Origin: Heyndrickxia sporothermodurans
GTDB taxonomy: Bacteria > Bacillota > Bacilli > Bacillales > Bacillaceae_C
Length of the DNA: 64,000 bases
Assembly: GCA_018333075.1 (NCBI GenBank)
Contig: BORH01000001.1
Span: forward strand, 62,001 to 126,000
Reading direction: 5' to 3'
Both the position numbers and the translations under genes were made by a program. A model generated the notes under the pieces. The model was not told the DNA's origin, did no database searches, and was given only the letters and a program-made list of their open reading frames with translations. Below, piece after piece: positions 27,595 to 37,437 of this stretch. Within the stretch, counting starts at the first letter, position 1. Each line of letters opens with the position of its first letter.

Positions 27595-28197
27595 TTAGTT
27601 ATTATTCGTTTTCGCACTAAGCATTTCTGTATATTTCGCCGCACGATCAGCAGGCATTTTTTCCATTATTTTCGCTAAAATATCTGACTTTAGGTTTGAA
27701 AGAATTTTCAAAGCTTCTTTATCACTCATATTTAAAATAATTGGCGCTGCATTTTTCGGTGACATCGATTCATACGTCTGGACAACTTCATTAAATGCTT
27801 TTTTATTTTGCTCTTGAAGCTGCTTTAATTCAATTATTTCATCTTCCAATCTTTTTTGTTCCAATAGAAGTTGTTTTTTTTCGTTATCTTGACTATCGAT
27901 CTTAGACTGGAGCTGATTTAACTCAGCATCTTTATTCTCAATTTCTGCTTGTAAATCAATAATTTTGTCTTCATATTCTTTTAAACTTTTTTTACTAGTT
28001 TCACTTGTTTTACTTGATGTAAAAGGAAGTTTTCCGCTAATTTCCTTTGCTTTTTCAAAAACATTTATTCCTGCGAATTGAGCAACGACTAATCCAATAA
28101 CTATGGCAAATAATAGTGGAATAAAGAAAACATACAGAAACCATTGAAACTTATTTTTTGAATGCTCTTCCTTTTGATTTTTAACTACTTTATCCAT
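27595..28197 (-). CDS. ylxF: YlxF, MgtE-N-like flagellar operon membrane protein
   Basis: A 200-residue protein: a short charged N-terminus, one membrane segment (about residues 19-43), then a long coiled coil of heptads (about 65-135: KEYEDKIIDLQAEIENKDAE and on). The C-terminal domain (MSPKNAAPIILNMSDKEALK, ILAKIMEKMPADRAAKYTEM) resembles the MgtE intracellular N domain and FliG-like helical repeats. It has been related to MotE-type stator chaperones; here that is inference. It lies between fliJ and fliK, as in B. subtilis. Confidence 0.88.
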   Translation of the reverse strand: MDKVVKNQKEEHSKNKFQWFLYVFFIPLLFAIVIGLVVAQFAGINVFEKAKEISGKLPFTSSKTSETSKKSLKEYEDKIIDLQAEIENKDAELNQLQSKIDSQDNEKKQLLLEQKRLEDEIIELKQLQEQNKKAFNEVVQTYESMSPKNAAPIILNMSDKEALKILSNLKSDILAKIMEKMPADRAAKYTEMLSAKTNNN

Positions 28198-28206
28198 TTA
28201 CCACAC

Positions 28207-28653
28207 CTAATTTCCGATGCTATGAAAATAGCTTTGAGTAGAAATTTCATCCAATTGTTTTGCCTCTAATTCTTTCAACAATTGTAAATATTTCTCAAAA
28301 TCCTTTTGTTTCATCTTTTCATATTTTTTCATCTCAACATTTTTTTCATGTAGTTGGTGTTCACACCAATTCATTTGATTTCTTGCATTTATTACTAACT
28401 CTTGGTAATGACTGATTGATTTTTCTAAATTTGCAACAAAACGTTGATAATGACGTATCTCTTGAATCGAAAATCCCGTCTTTAGTTTTCCAGCCTGAAA
28501 GTCAAGTAGGTCTTCTTTTTTCTTTAATAATAGATATAATTCTTCAGCTACATGTTCAAAACGTTTTAATGCATTCTGATAGGTAGAGAGGGCTTCATCC
28601 TTTTCACGTTCTTTTAAGGATAAAATTTTTTCAAACTTATATTGATACTTCAT
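28207..28653 (-). CDS. fliJ: flagellar export chaperone FliJ
   Basis: Coiled-coil stalk of the export ATPase, contacting FliI and FlhA. The ATG at 28653 (MKYQYKFEKILSLKEREKDE, 148 aa) has AGGGGGAT upstream, while a start 66 nt earlier would lie inside fliI. The whole sequence is charged helix, with KFEKILSLKEREKDEA at the N-terminus as in other FliJ proteins. It starts 10 nt after the fliI stop. Confidence 0.94.
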   Translation of the reverse strand: MKYQYKFEKILSLKEREKDEALSTYQNALKRFEHVAEELYLLLKKKEDLLDFQAGKLKTGFSIQEIRHYQRFVANLEKSISHYQELVINARNQMNWCEHQLHEKNVEMKKYEKMKQKDFEKYLQLLKELEAKQLDEISTQSYFHSIGN

Positions 28654-28663
28654 ATTGATCCCC

Positions 28664-29974
28664 CTAGTCTGCAAGCTTAATAATCGCCTTAATACTTTCC
28701 TCCATCGTAATTTTTTCATCCGTTTTTTGTTTTAAAAATGAGATGATTTCTGGGTATCTTTCAACCGCTTCATCAATTTCCTTTGAAGCCCCGCGCTTGT
28801 ATGCACCTATATTTATTAAATCCTCGGAATTTAAATATGTACTTAGATATTCTCTAACTTTTTCAGCTGCATTTTTATGTAAGTCTGTCGTTAAATGATT
28901 CATTAAACGACTAATACTTTTTAAAACATTGATTGCAGGAAATTGACCTTTGTTTGCTAGAGAACGATCAAGTACAAAGTGTCCATCTAAAATACCGCGA
29001 ACAGTGTCTGCAATGGGCTCGTTCATATCATCGCCATCGACCAAGACTGTGTAGAAGCCAGTAATGGTCCCTTTTTCATTCGTTCCTGTTCTCTCCAACA
29101 ATCTTGGAAGAATGGCAAATACAGAAGGTGTATATCCTTTAGTTGCAGGTGGTTCTCCAACTGCCAAACCAACCTCACGTTGCGCCATAGCCACTCGTGT
29201 AACAGAATCCATCATAAACATGACATTTAAACCTTTATCACGAAAATACTCCGCAATAGCTGTTGCTGTAAAAGCACCCTTTATTCTCATTAATGCTGGT
29301 TGATCGGAGGTAGCAGCTATAACAATAGATTTACTTAAGCCTTCAGGGCCTAAATCTCTTTCAATAAACTCTCTTACTTCGCGTCCACGTTCACCGATTA
29401 GAGCAATAACATTTATGTCTGCCTTCGTATTCCGAGCGATCATTCCAAGTAATGTACTTTTCCCAACACCACTTCCAGCAAAAATACCAATTCTTTGCCC
29501 CTTACCAACGGTTAATAAACTATCAATCGCTCTTACTCCTACTTCAATTTCTTCAGAGATAGGAGGTCTTTTCAGTGGATTTGGCGGATTCTGATCTGTT
29601 GGTATTGACTTTAAGCCTTTCGGAAGAATAGAACCATCCATTGGATTTCCCAGTGAATCAATCACCTTTCCTATTAATGCAGTTCCGACTTTCACTTCTA
29701 ACGGTTTTGATGTAGCTTCTACAAGACTTCCAGGTGATATTTCTTGAATATCAGAATATGGCATTAAAATCACATTTTCTTCTTTAAACCCTACCACTTC
29801 TGCTTGAATTTTTCTTTTCTGTCTCTTCCCATTTACATGAATCCAGCAGACATCTCCTATCGAGCTTTCAGGACCAAGTGATTCAATCATTAAGCCTACA
29901 ACACGTTTTACTTTTCCATAATGCTTATATGTTTCAATATCATCGATATAAGAAAGTAGATCTAAAGCTTTCAC
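28664..29974 (-). CDS. fliI: flagellar type III export ATPase FliI
   Basis: Hexameric ATPase, related to the F1 beta subunit, that frees substrates from chaperones for export. The 436 residues have Walker A AGSGVGKST at 166-174, ALIGERGREVREFIERDLG, and Walker B VMFMMDSVTRVAMAQREVGL (the conserved Ser-Val-Thr-Arg). The start is GTG, overlapping the fliH stop by 4 nt (GTGA), so translation is probably coupled. Confidence 0.98.
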   Translation of the reverse strand: MKALDLLSYIDDIETYKHYGKVKRVVGLMIESLGPESSIGDVCWIHVNGKRQKRKIQAEVVGFKEENVILMPYSDIQEISPGSLVEATSKPLEVKVGTALIGKVIDSLGNPMDGSILPKGLKSIPTDQNPPNPLKRPPISEEIEVGVRAIDSLLTVGKGQRIGIFAGSGVGKSTLLGMIARNTKADINVIALIGERGREVREFIERDLGPEGLSKSIVIAATSDQPALMRIKGAFTATAIAEYFRDKGLNVMFMMDSVTRVAMAQREVGLAVGEPPATKGYTPSVFAILPRLLERTGTNEKGTITGFYTVLVDGDDMNEPIADTVRGILDGHFVLDRSLANKGQFPAINVLKSISRLMNHLTTDLHKNAAEKVREYLSTYLNSEDLINIGAYKRGASKEIDEAVERYPEIISFLKQKTDEKITMEESIKAIIKLAD

Positions 29975-30732
29975 GATTCAACACCTTCAATGATTTCCAT
30001 TAATTTCATTTTCAACTCTGATAGTTGACTGTCTATACTTGCATCAATCCTACCGCTAGTCGTTTCAATTAAACATTGAAATGAATTTAATTGGTCATTG
30101 GTATATAGATAGCATTGTTGATTGATAGGGAGTAAAGCGTCTAGTTCATCTTTACTTTGAAGCACAAAGTTAAACTGGTCTGGATGAATATATATATGTA
30201 CTTCTTTTGCATCCCTAACTTCCTTCACCACTTGTTTCACCAGCGAATTAAAGGATTCAGGATCATTATTTAAGGTTACTTGTAAAATTTTCTCAGCAGC
30301 CTTCATACCAAGATCAAGTATCACCTTTTCAGATCCTTCAATATGACGTATAAACTCTTCCTTCATTTCATTAGTTATTTGATTGGCTTTTTCAATTTGA
30401 AGCTGATATTCATTATATCCCTGCATTTTTCCCTCTTCATAACCTTGCTTAAAACCTTCTTCTCTCGCTAATGCAATTAAACTTCTTTTCTCCTCATCCC
30501 AAGAACTTTGTTCCGCCATAATCTCTTTTCGTATATTATCAGCATCTTCTTGAGCTTTGATTATTATTTCCTCTGCTTGCTTTTGATAATAGTCAAGAAG
30601 TTTTCGTTTTTCTATTTCTATTGAATCATCTAATATCGGTTCTTCTATATTTATAGAAGAAAGGTCCTTTATCCCGATAACTTTGCCTTCATTTTTAATT
30701 CCTGAAGAACGCGACTTAATAATTCTAGACAA
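29971..30732 (-). CDS. fliH: flagellar export protein FliH
   Basis: Negative regulator and targeting factor of FliI. The 253 residues have a variable N-terminal half and a Glu/Gln/Lys-rich coiled coil (about 60-130) with the G-x-x-x-G type stretch FKQGYEEGKMQGYNEYQ. The C-terminal FliH/V-ATPase E-like domain (KVILDLGMKAAEKILQVTLN and later IHPDQF) follows. The start is TTG at 30732, nine bases after GGAGGGG and overlapping the fliG stop by 8 nt. Confidence 0.92.
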   Translation of the reverse strand: MSRIIKSRSSGIKNEGKVIGIKDLSSINIEEPILDDSIEIEKRKLLDYYQKQAEEIIIKAQEDADNIRKEIMAEQSSWDEEKRSLIALAREEGFKQGYEEGKMQGYNEYQLQIEKANQITNEMKEEFIRHIEGSEKVILDLGMKAAEKILQVTLNNDPESFNSLVKQVVKEVRDAKEVHIYIHPDQFNFVLQSKDELDALLPINQQCYLYTNDQLNSFQCLIETTSGRIDASIDSQLSELKMKLMEIIEGVES

Positions 30733-31738
30733 TTATATCGTCCCCTCCACCACGTGCGATGATAATTTCACCAGCATCTTCAAGCCTTCTAATAATAGAA
30801 ACAATTCGAGATTGAGCCTCTTCTACATCCTTTAATCGAATAGGACCCATATACTCCATTTCTTCTTTAAAGGTTTCTACCATTCTAGTAGACATATTTC
30901 GATATACAATGTCTTTTACCTCATCACTTGAAACTTTAAGTGAAAGTAATAAATCTTCATTTTCACAATCACGAATAACACGCTGTATGGAACGATTGTC
31001 CAATGTAACAATATCTTCAAAGACAAACATTCTTTTCTTAATCTCTTCTGCTAGTTCTGGATCCTGAATTTCAAGTGCATCTAATATCGTTTTTTCAGTA
31101 GAACGATCAACACCATTTAATACTTCAACTACAGATTCTATTCCACCCGTTTGCGTATAATCTTGAGTCACTGTTGCAGATAGCTTTTGTTCTAAAATCG
31201 TTTCAACCTCACTAATGATTTCAGGAGATGTTCGATCCATTAACGCAATTCGTCTTGCGATATCAGCCTGAACATCTTGAGGTAGTTCCGATAATATTTG
31301 TCCTGCTTTTTCAGGATCTAAATACGATAAAATTAAGGCTATTGTTTGCGGATGTTCATTTTGAATAAAATTCAATATTTGTCCCGGATCCGCACGTCTT
31401 GCAAAATCGAATGGTCTGACCTGCAATGAGGATGTTAAGCGATTTATAATTGTTGCTGCTTGATCAGGCCCCAAGGCTTTTTCAAGGACCGTTTTCGCAT
31501 AACCGATCCCGCCTTGAGAAATATAATCCTGAGCAAGTGCGATATTATGAAATTCATCAAGGATATCTTCTTTCGTATTAGAATCAACTTTTTTAACTCC
31601 AGATATTTCTAAAGTTAGTTTTTCGATTTCTTCCTCGGATAAATGCTTATATACAGATGCAGATACATCTGGACCGAGTGAAATGAGAAGGATAGCGGCT
31701 TTTTGTTTTCCTGTTAAACCCTTTTCACGAATCGCCAT
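30725..31738 (-). CDS. fliG: flagellar motor switch protein FliG
   Basis: C-ring protein that couples stator torque to rotation and to the MS ring. The 337 residues have the FliG start LTGKQKAAILLISLGPDVSA, the EHPQT segment IQNEHPQTIALILSYLDPEKAG, and the C-terminal torque domain with charged residues in FEDIVTLDNRSIQRVIRDCE. The protein ends RGGGDDIIV. SD AAAGGAGGATG. It lies 13 nt after fliF. Confidence 0.98.
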   Translation of the reverse strand: MAIREKGLTGKQKAAILLISLGPDVSASVYKHLSEEEIEKLTLEISGVKKVDSNTKEDILDEFHNIALAQDYISQGGIGYAKTVLEKALGPDQAATIINRLTSSLQVRPFDFARRADPGQILNFIQNEHPQTIALILSYLDPEKAGQILSELPQDVQADIARRIALMDRTSPEIISEVETILEQKLSATVTQDYTQTGGIESVVEVLNGVDRSTEKTILDALEIQDPELAEEIKKRMFVFEDIVTLDNRSIQRVIRDCENEDLLLSLKVSSDEVKDIVYRNMSTRMVETFKEEMEYMGPIRLKDVEEAQSRIVSIIRRLEDAGEIIIARGGGDDIIV

Positions 31739-31751
31739 TTTACATCCTCCT

Positions 31752-33335
31752 TTAATCCTCTGATATCCATGTTCTTAATAGTTTCGCGAATTCATCTGGT
31801 TTTTCTTTCGCCATTTTTTCCAGTTGCTTTTTACGTAAAGTACCTTCTGTTTCAAATTCTTCATTTACATCTGCTATTTGTATTGGTTCAGGCTCCATAA
31901 TTGGCTCCTCTTCCAGTTCTTCTTGCTTTCTTGTACGAATCATAAAAATGATTAATAGTACAATGACTATTAGAAGTATTCCACCAATAAGATATACCCA
32001 CCAAGGAATAACGGATTGCTTTGTATTATCTTGTTTCATTTTTCCGTCAAACTTTTGAACTGAAACGGCAATTTTATTTTCAACATCTTGATCAGATAGC
32101 TGAGTTCCAGCATTTTTATCAATAGATGTTCTAATAATTGTAGATAAAAGCTTTGTAATATCATCCTTCGTACTTTGTGGTAATGAATTTAGATCCTTAG
32201 GATTAGGTGGCTCCACCATTACTTGAATTCCAAGATCCCTTATCTTATAAGGACTTTCAGCTATTTGTTTATGAATTTTATTTACTTCATAGTTAACCGA
32301 ATCTTGTACCTTCTCATAATCACCATTAGAATCACTGCCTTCTACATAAGAACTGCCAAGCGAATCAGCTGGATCTGACCCTTGAGGAACTCCACCGGCA
32401 GTTGCACCCTTTCCTGAATAGGTTTCAGTTATTTTTTGAGCACTTATTTCAATGCCCTTCATATTATCTTTATCTACAGGTTCAACAAGATTTTCTTCAC
32501 GATTTTCTTGAGTAAAATCTATGTCTGCCGTAACCGATGCGACAATTTTGTTGTACCCCATCATCGTTCCAAGCATAGATTGAACTTGTCTTTGAATATC
32601 ACGCTCAATTTGATGCTTGATATCCATTTGCTGTGCAAATGTATTTCCTGTATTACTTTCATTTTTCAAGTCATAATACTCAAAATTCTGATTCATAATG
32701 ACGATATTATCATTAGAGAGGTTTGGAACACTTTTTGAAACCAAATTATACAAAGATTTAATCTGAGTCTCACTGAACTCACTACCGGGTTTTGTTGTTA
32801 ATACAATCGATGCTGATGCCTCACCATTTTGCTCATTAACAAAAATTTCTTTCTTAGGCATATTGATCATTACCTTAGCATCTTCAACACCATCAATTTC
32901 TTTAATTAAATTTGATAATTCAGTTTGCATAGCTTCTAATTTTACAACATCAAATTCATTATCAGTCATTCCAAATCCAGCATTTTGACTAAAAAATGAG
33001 TAATCGATACTTCCGGTTTTTGGGATTCCTTCTGATGCTAATTCAATCTTTAATGTATCAACATTTTCCTTAGGTACTTTTATTGTTTTTCCATTATCAG
33101 CAACCTCAGATTTTATCCCCTTAGAATCCAGACTCTCTTTTATTGAGCCAGCCTCAGAAGGTGAAAGGTTGCTATAAAGTGGGACCATCGTCGTTCTTGT
33201 AGAAAAATAGCTTATAATTGCAATTAATAAAACAATAAGCACTATGGAGGAAATACCCAATATTTTTTGTTTTTTCGTACGTTTTTCCCAAAAATTCTTT
33301 ATGTTGACTGAATAGTTTCTTAACTTCTCATTCAT
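31752..33335 (-). CDS. fliF: flagellar MS-ring protein FliF
   Basis: Membrane ring on which the basal body is built. The 527 residues have an N-terminal membrane segment (about 25-45), the ring-building domain with LYSNLSPSEAGSIKESLDSK and INMPKKEIFVNEQNGEASAS, a Gly/Ser-rich loop near 310-340, and a second membrane segment near 445-468. The C-terminal FliG-binding tail ends LEKMAKEKPDEFAKLLRTWI. ATG with GGAGGATAGTA. Confidence 0.98.
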   Translation of the reverse strand: MNEKLRNYSVNIKNFWEKRTKKQKILGISSIVLIVLLIAIISYFSTRTTMVPLYSNLSPSEAGSIKESLDSKGIKSEVADNGKTIKVPKENVDTLKIELASEGIPKTGSIDYSFFSQNAGFGMTDNEFDVVKLEAMQTELSNLIKEIDGVEDAKVMINMPKKEIFVNEQNGEASASIVLTTKPGSEFSETQIKSLYNLVSKSVPNLSNDNIVIMNQNFEYYDLKNESNTGNTFAQQMDIKHQIERDIQRQVQSMLGTMMGYNKIVASVTADIDFTQENREENLVEPVDKDNMKGIEISAQKITETYSGKGATAGGVPQGSDPADSLGSSYVEGSDSNGDYEKVQDSVNYEVNKIHKQIAESPYKIRDLGIQVMVEPPNPKDLNSLPQSTKDDITKLLSTIIRTSIDKNAGTQLSDQDVENKIAVSVQKFDGKMKQDNTKQSVIPWWVYLIGGILLIVIVLLIIFMIRTRKQEELEEEPIMEPEPIQIADVNEEFETEGTLRKKQLEKMAKEKPDEFAKLLRTWISED

Positions 33336-33390
33336 TACTATCCTCCAATATGTAACAAAAAATATTTATCTATGAAAATAAAATAATAGA

Positions 33391-33705
33391 TTAAACTTGC
33401 ATTCGCATCGTTTCTTGATAAGCTTCAACCACTTTATTTCTAATTTCAAGAGCAGCCTGTAAAGTAATACTAGCTTTTTGGGCCGATATCATTACCTGAT
33501 GAAGATCAACATTTTCACCCTTCACCATCTTTTCTGTCAATTGATCAGATTCGATTTGTGCCTGGTTGACATCTGCTATTGATTTCTTTAGAAAATCAGA
33601 GAATTTCACTTGAGATTGATATGTATTTGTAGGTGTTTGTAAATTTTTTTGATCTAACGGACGTAAAATATTTGTTGAAACCGAATTAATATTTTGAATG
33701 GACAT
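33391..33705 (-). CDS. fliE: flagellar hook-basal body complex protein FliE
   Basis: Rod-MS-ring adaptor that is exported early. The 104 residues match FliE throughout, with FSDFLKKSIADVNQAQIESD and the diagnostic block VDLHQVMISAQKASITLQAA, then VVEAYQETMRMQV at the end. SD CAGGAGGTGC. It lies 15 nt after flgC and 55 nt before fliF. Confidence 0.97.
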   Translation of the reverse strand: MSIQNINSVSTNILRPLDQKNLQTPTNTYQSQVKFSDFLKKSIADVNQAQIESDQLTEKMVKGENVDLHQVMISAQKASITLQAALEIRNKVVEAYQETMRMQV

Positions 33706-33719
33706 AAAAGCACCTCCTG

Positions 33720-34169
33720 TTATTTACCAATTTCCAATGCCTTCATCATCATTGATTTTGATGCGTTAAACACAGTTACATTTGCTTCATACGATCGTGT
33801 TGCACTCATCAAATCAACCATTTCTCTTAGTGGATCAACATTAGGCATACTAACATAACCATCTTGATTGGCATCAGGATTTTCCGGATCATAAACGAGC
33901 TTAGCTGGAGCAGAATCTTCCACAATTTTTGTAACCTTAACTCCTCCCCTAGCATTTTGATTGCCAATCGCGGATTGAAAATGGGATGAAAAGGAATCAG
34001 TTTTTGGTTCTAAGACTACCATTTTGCGTTTATAGGGTTGCCACTCTCCATTTACATATTTCCCTCTTGTTGTATCCACATTAGCCATATTAGAGGAAAT
34101 TACATCCATCCTTAAACGTCCAGCTGTTAAAGCTGATGAGGTAATTCCCATACCATTAAATATAGACAT
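33720..34169 (-). CDS. flgC: flagellar rod protein FlgC
   Basis: Proximal rod subunit. The 149 residues begin SIFNGMGITSSALTAGRLRM with the rod/hook motif DVISSNMANVDTT, and the C-terminal part holds VSMPNVDPLREMVDLMSATR and SYEANVTVFNASKSMM. These are the terminal coiled-coil segments common to axial proteins. GAGGAGG lies upstream. One base separates it from flgB. Confidence 0.98.
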   Translation of the reverse strand: MSIFNGMGITSSALTAGRLRMDVISSNMANVDTTRGKYVNGEWQPYKRKMVVLEPKTDSFSSHFQSAIGNQNARGGVKVTKIVEDSAPAKLVYDPENPDANQDGYVSMPNVDPLREMVDLMSATRSYEANVTVFNASKSMMMKALEIGK

Positions 34170-34170
34170 T

Positions 34171-34563
34171 TTATTTTCCTCCTCTAATCACCGTTTGCAA
34201 AGTAGAAAATTTTCCATTGATGCGATCTGTTACAGCGTTGTAATAAATTTGATTCGTTGCCATATCTGACATTTCTTTATCGACATCTACACCATTTCCA
34301 TTTTCGTTATATTGAATATTTTGCTGAGTAGTTATAGGTGACTCGGCCGGAATATTCTGAAACTCAAAATGTCGAGAGTCTGTTCTGACAGCTTCAAATG
34401 GTTGACTAAGTTGCTCTTGAAATATCTTCTGAAAGCTTACTTCTTTCGGTTTATAATTGGGAGTGTCAACATTTGCGATATTATCTGCAATCGTTTTTTG
34501 CTTTAAAGAGGAATAATCTAATGCTCGTTCTAATGTAGTGATTGTATTAGAAAATAAATTCAC
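34171..34563 (-). CDS. flgB: flagellar rod protein FlgB, first gene of the fla/che operon
   Basis: Proximal rod subunit of 130 residues. LSSNTITTLERALDYSSLKQ is near the start (here MNLFSNTITT...). TIADNIANVDTPNYKPKEVS is the shared axial-protein motif, with DKEMSDMATNQIYYNAVTDR toward the end. The start is GTG, six bases after AAGAGGTG. It is separated from codY by 414 bp holding the codY terminator and the presumed fla/che promoter. Confidence 0.98.
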   Translation of the reverse strand: MNLFSNTITTLERALDYSSLKQKTIADNIANVDTPNYKPKEVSFQKIFQEQLSQPFEAVRTDSRHFEFQNIPAESPITTQQNIQYNENGNGVDVDKEMSDMATNQIYYNAVTDRINGKFSTLQTVIRGGK

Positions 34564-34920
34564 TTAAGACACCTCTTACCTTTTCTAGACATAATTTGAT
34601 TTAATACGACATATAAATTAAAACTATTACCATTTTAATGTTTAATATATCCACTGTCCATGTTATCAATAAAATTTTCACTAAAAATTACGAGATTTTT
34701 ACAAATATAGGACTTTAGTTTTATTACTTTTTTTATAAAAGTGATATATTAATTTGAGTTTTTCTAATTTTATCAAGTGGTTTAATATTTCTATTAAGTA
34801 ATTTTTTGTAAATTTCATGTAATATATTTGGTTATTTTTTACTCTTGTTTAGACCTAAAGTATTAAGTCCTTCGTATGTTTTTCAATCAAAAAAAAATTA
34901 ATGTTATAGGAACATAATAA
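34564..34920 (-). promoter_or_regulatory. fla/che operon promoter region (no gene)
   Basis: This extremely AT-rich gap must hold the promoter of the 28-kb operon. Candidates read on the minus strand: TTGATA at 34667-34662 with a weak TATTAA 16 nt downstream, and a poor SigD match TTTA-N15-GTGGATAT overlapping it. I cannot choose between them. An imperfect CodY-box-like inverted repeat, AATTTT-CACTA-AAAATT (34673-34689), lies just upstream of those elements. Confidence 0.35.
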
Positions 34921-34953
34921 AAACCGTCAATGAAATGAAGTCATTGACGGTTT
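34921..34953 (-). terminator. terminator of the xerC-hslVU-codY operon
   Basis: Perfect 13-bp stem AAACCGTCAATGA / TCATTGACGGTTT with a 7-nt loop, located 25 nt after the codY stop. T-rich tracts flank it on both strands, and the minus strand reads TTTATTATG after it. It isolates codY from the fla/che promoter region. Confidence 0.88.
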
Positions 34954-34977
34954 TTTATTTGTCGAAAATTAATCATA

Positions 34978-35757
34978 TTAATTTGATTTTAATTTATCTA
35001 ATTCAATTAAAAATTTATCATTTAATACTTTAATATACGTACCTTTCATACCAAGTGATCTAGATTCAATAACACCGGCACTTTCTAATTTACGTAAAGC
35101 ATTTACAATTACAGATCTAGTAATTCCTACTCTATCAGCAATTTTTGAAGCAACTAAAAGTCCTTCTTTTCCATTTAGCTCTTCAAAAATATGTTCAATC
35201 GCTTCTAACTCACTGTATGATAATGAACTAATAGCCATTTGAACAACTGCTTTACTTCTAGCCTCTTCTTCAATTTCTTCTGATTTTTCGCGAAGAATTT
35301 CCATTCCTACCACCGTTGCACCATATTCAGCAAGAATTAAATCATCATCTTGGAATTTTTCTTGAAGACGAGCAAGAATTAGTGTCCCTAATCTTTCTCC
35401 TCCACCAATAATTGGTACAATTGTTGTTAAACCACTTTGAAAAATTTCTTTATTTTCTACAGGAAATGCAGTATATTCGCTATTTACATCTAGATTAGGA
35501 GATGTTTCTGTAATATTAAATAAGCTATTTGTATATTCTTCAGGAAATTGACGATCTTCTAACATTTTTGTCATACGCTCATTTTCCACTTGCTGATTAA
35601 TCGAATATCCAAGTAATTTTCCGCGACGACTTACAACATAAATATTCGCTTCAATTACGTCGCTTAATGTTTGAGCCATTTCATTAAAATTAACTGGTTT
35701 TCCTGCCGCTTTTTGTAACATCGCATTAATTTTTCTTGTTTTGTCTAATAAATTCAT
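34978..35757 (-). CDS. codY: GTP- and branched-chain-amino-acid-sensing global repressor CodY
   Basis: Regulates nutrient-limitation genes, in B. subtilis including the fla/che operon that follows here. The 259 residues equal the family length. The N-terminal GAF domain contains [15 protein letters not shown]-like [20 protein letters not shown] and [20 protein letters not shown], the Ile/Val/Leu-binding part. The C-terminal winged helix contains [20 protein letters not shown] and then [27 protein letters not shown]. It lies 80 nt after hslU. Confidence 0.98.
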   Translation of the reverse strand: MNLLDKTRKINAMLQKAAGKPVNFNEMAQTLSDVIEANIYVVSRRGKLLGYSINQQVENERMTKMLEDRQFPEEYTNSLFNITETSPNLDVNSEYTAFPVENKEIFQSGLTTIVPIIGGGERLGTLILARLQEKFQDDDLILAEYGATVVGMEILREKSEEIEEEARSKAVVQMAISSLSYSELEAIEHIFEELNGKEGLLVASKIADRVGITRSVIVNALRKLESAGVIESRSLGMKGTYIKVLNDKFLIELDKLKSN

Positions 35758-35837
35758 TTTTATTCCTCCTAGTAAATACGTTACTTCGATTTTTTTATTA
35801 ATTGAAATTTTTTGTTATAGATTACAAACACATTTAA

Positions 35838-37256
35838 TTAAAGAATAAACTGACTTAAATCTTTGTTTTGAGAAATGGCACCTAGCTTCTCATTTACATA
35901 CTGAGGTGTAATATTTATCTTTTCAAGCGTAATATCAGGTGCTTCAAATGATAAATCCTCCAAAAGTTTTTCTAGAATGGTATGCAGACGTCTTGCTCCG
36001 ATATTATCGGTATTTTGATTCACTTCAAAAGCAATTTCCGCAATTCTAGTTATAGCATCGTCAGAAAATTCAATTTGTATACCTTCTGTTTCCAATAAAG
36101 CAATATATTGCTTTATTAACGCATTGTCCGGTTCTATTAGGATCTTTACAAAATCTTCTACAGATAATTTCCCTAACTCAACACGAATCGGAAATCTTCC
36201 TTGCAATTCTGGAATCAATTCTGACGGCTTTGCCATATGGAAAGCTCCAGCAGCAATGAAAAGAATATGATCGGTTTTAACGGATCCATATTTTGTAACA
36301 ACTGTCGATCCTTCAACAATCGGCAGAATGTCTCTCTGAACGCCTTCTCTTGATACATCAGCAGAAGAAGAATTGCTGTTATTACCAACAATTTTATCAA
36401 TCTCGTCTATAAAGATAATACCCGTTTGCTCAGCACGGAAAACCGCCTCTTGAGTCACTTCATCCATATCAATTAATTTTTGTGCTTCATCATTTGTTAA
36501 TATTTTACGAGCTTCTTTAACGGATACTTTTCGCTTTTTCTTTTTCTTAGGTAAAAGGTTACTAAACGCATCTTGCATATTCATACCCATTTGCTCCATT
36601 CCTGATCCTTGGAGCATATCAAACATGGATGGCTGCTGTTCTTCTATTTCAACAGTTACGATTTCATTTTCTAACTCACCATTTTCTAATTTTTCTTGGA
36701 TGCTTTTACGATATTCCTTCATTGAAACATCATCTGCGGGCTCATCATCATTATCATTTGACTGATCATTGTTGCCTCCAAAAATCATTTCAAATGGATT
36801 TTTATAATTATTTGTTTTTTTCTTAGCTGGAACAAGTAAATCAAGCAAACGACGATTAGCATATTGCTCTGCTCTTTCCTTTACTTGAATAACTTTTTCT
36901 TCTTTTACTAATCTAACTGAGGTTTCTACCAAGTCTCTTACCATGGACTCAACATCACGTCCCACATAGCCAACCTCAGTAAATTTTGTTGCTTCAATTT
37001 TAACAAATGGTGCACCAACTAATTTAGCCATTCTTCTAGCTATTTCAGTTTTTCCTACACCTGTAGGTCCAATCATTAAAATGTTCTTAGGGATTATTTC
37101 ATCACGAAATTTTTCATCGAGTAAGCTTCGACGATAACGATTTCGCAATGCAACTGCAACAGCTCTTTTTGCATCTTTTTGTCCAATAATATATTGGTTC
37201 AAACGATCTACAATTTGTCTTGGCGTTAAACTCATTGCATTATTCAAATTTGCCAT
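35838..37256 (-). CDS. hslU: ATP-dependent protease ATPase subunit HslU (ClpY/CodX)
   Basis: Unfoldase partner of HslV. The 472 residues have the N-terminal [16 protein letters not shown], Walker [15 protein letters not shown] (63-70 core) with the following pore motif region GYVGRD, an inserted I domain with many charged residues (about 130-230), and Walker [12 protein letters not shown]. The AAA+ C-terminal arginine-finger region is [26 protein letters not shown] 181-nt gap separates it from the hslV stop. Confidence 0.97.
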   Translation of the reverse strand: MANLNNAMSLTPRQIVDRLNQYIIGQKDAKRAVAVALRNRYRRSLLDEKFRDEIIPKNILMIGPTGVGKTEIARRMAKLVGAPFVKIEATKFTEVGYVGRDVESMVRDLVETSVRLVKEEKVIQVKERAEQYANRRLLDLLVPAKKKTNNYKNPFEMIFGGNNDQSNDNDDEPADDVSMKEYRKSIQEKLENGELENEIVTVEIEEQQPSMFDMLQGSGMEQMGMNMQDAFSNLLPKKKKKRKVSVKEARKILTNDEAQKLIDMDEVTQEAVFRAEQTGIIFIDEIDKIVGNNSNSSSADVSREGVQRDILPIVEGSTVVTKYGSVKTDHILFIAAGAFHMAKPSELIPELQGRFPIRVELGKLSVEDFVKILIEPDNALIKQYIALLETEGIQIEFSDDAITRIAEIAFEVNQNTDNIGARRLHTILEKLLEDLSFEAPDITLEKINITPQYVNEKLGAISQNKDLSQFIL

Positions 37257-37437
37257 TCAACTCACTCCTTAGCTTCAGGTTGAAAATATTTTTATCTTTT
37301 CGATAAAGGACTCTCGTCATAATATTGTTATTAATGAAAACTTCTTTATGTAAATAACCTTGGTTTTATCAAATAACAATATTTATTTTTGGTATTGTCA
37401 TAGTTAATAATGAACAACAACTACAAAAGATTGACAT

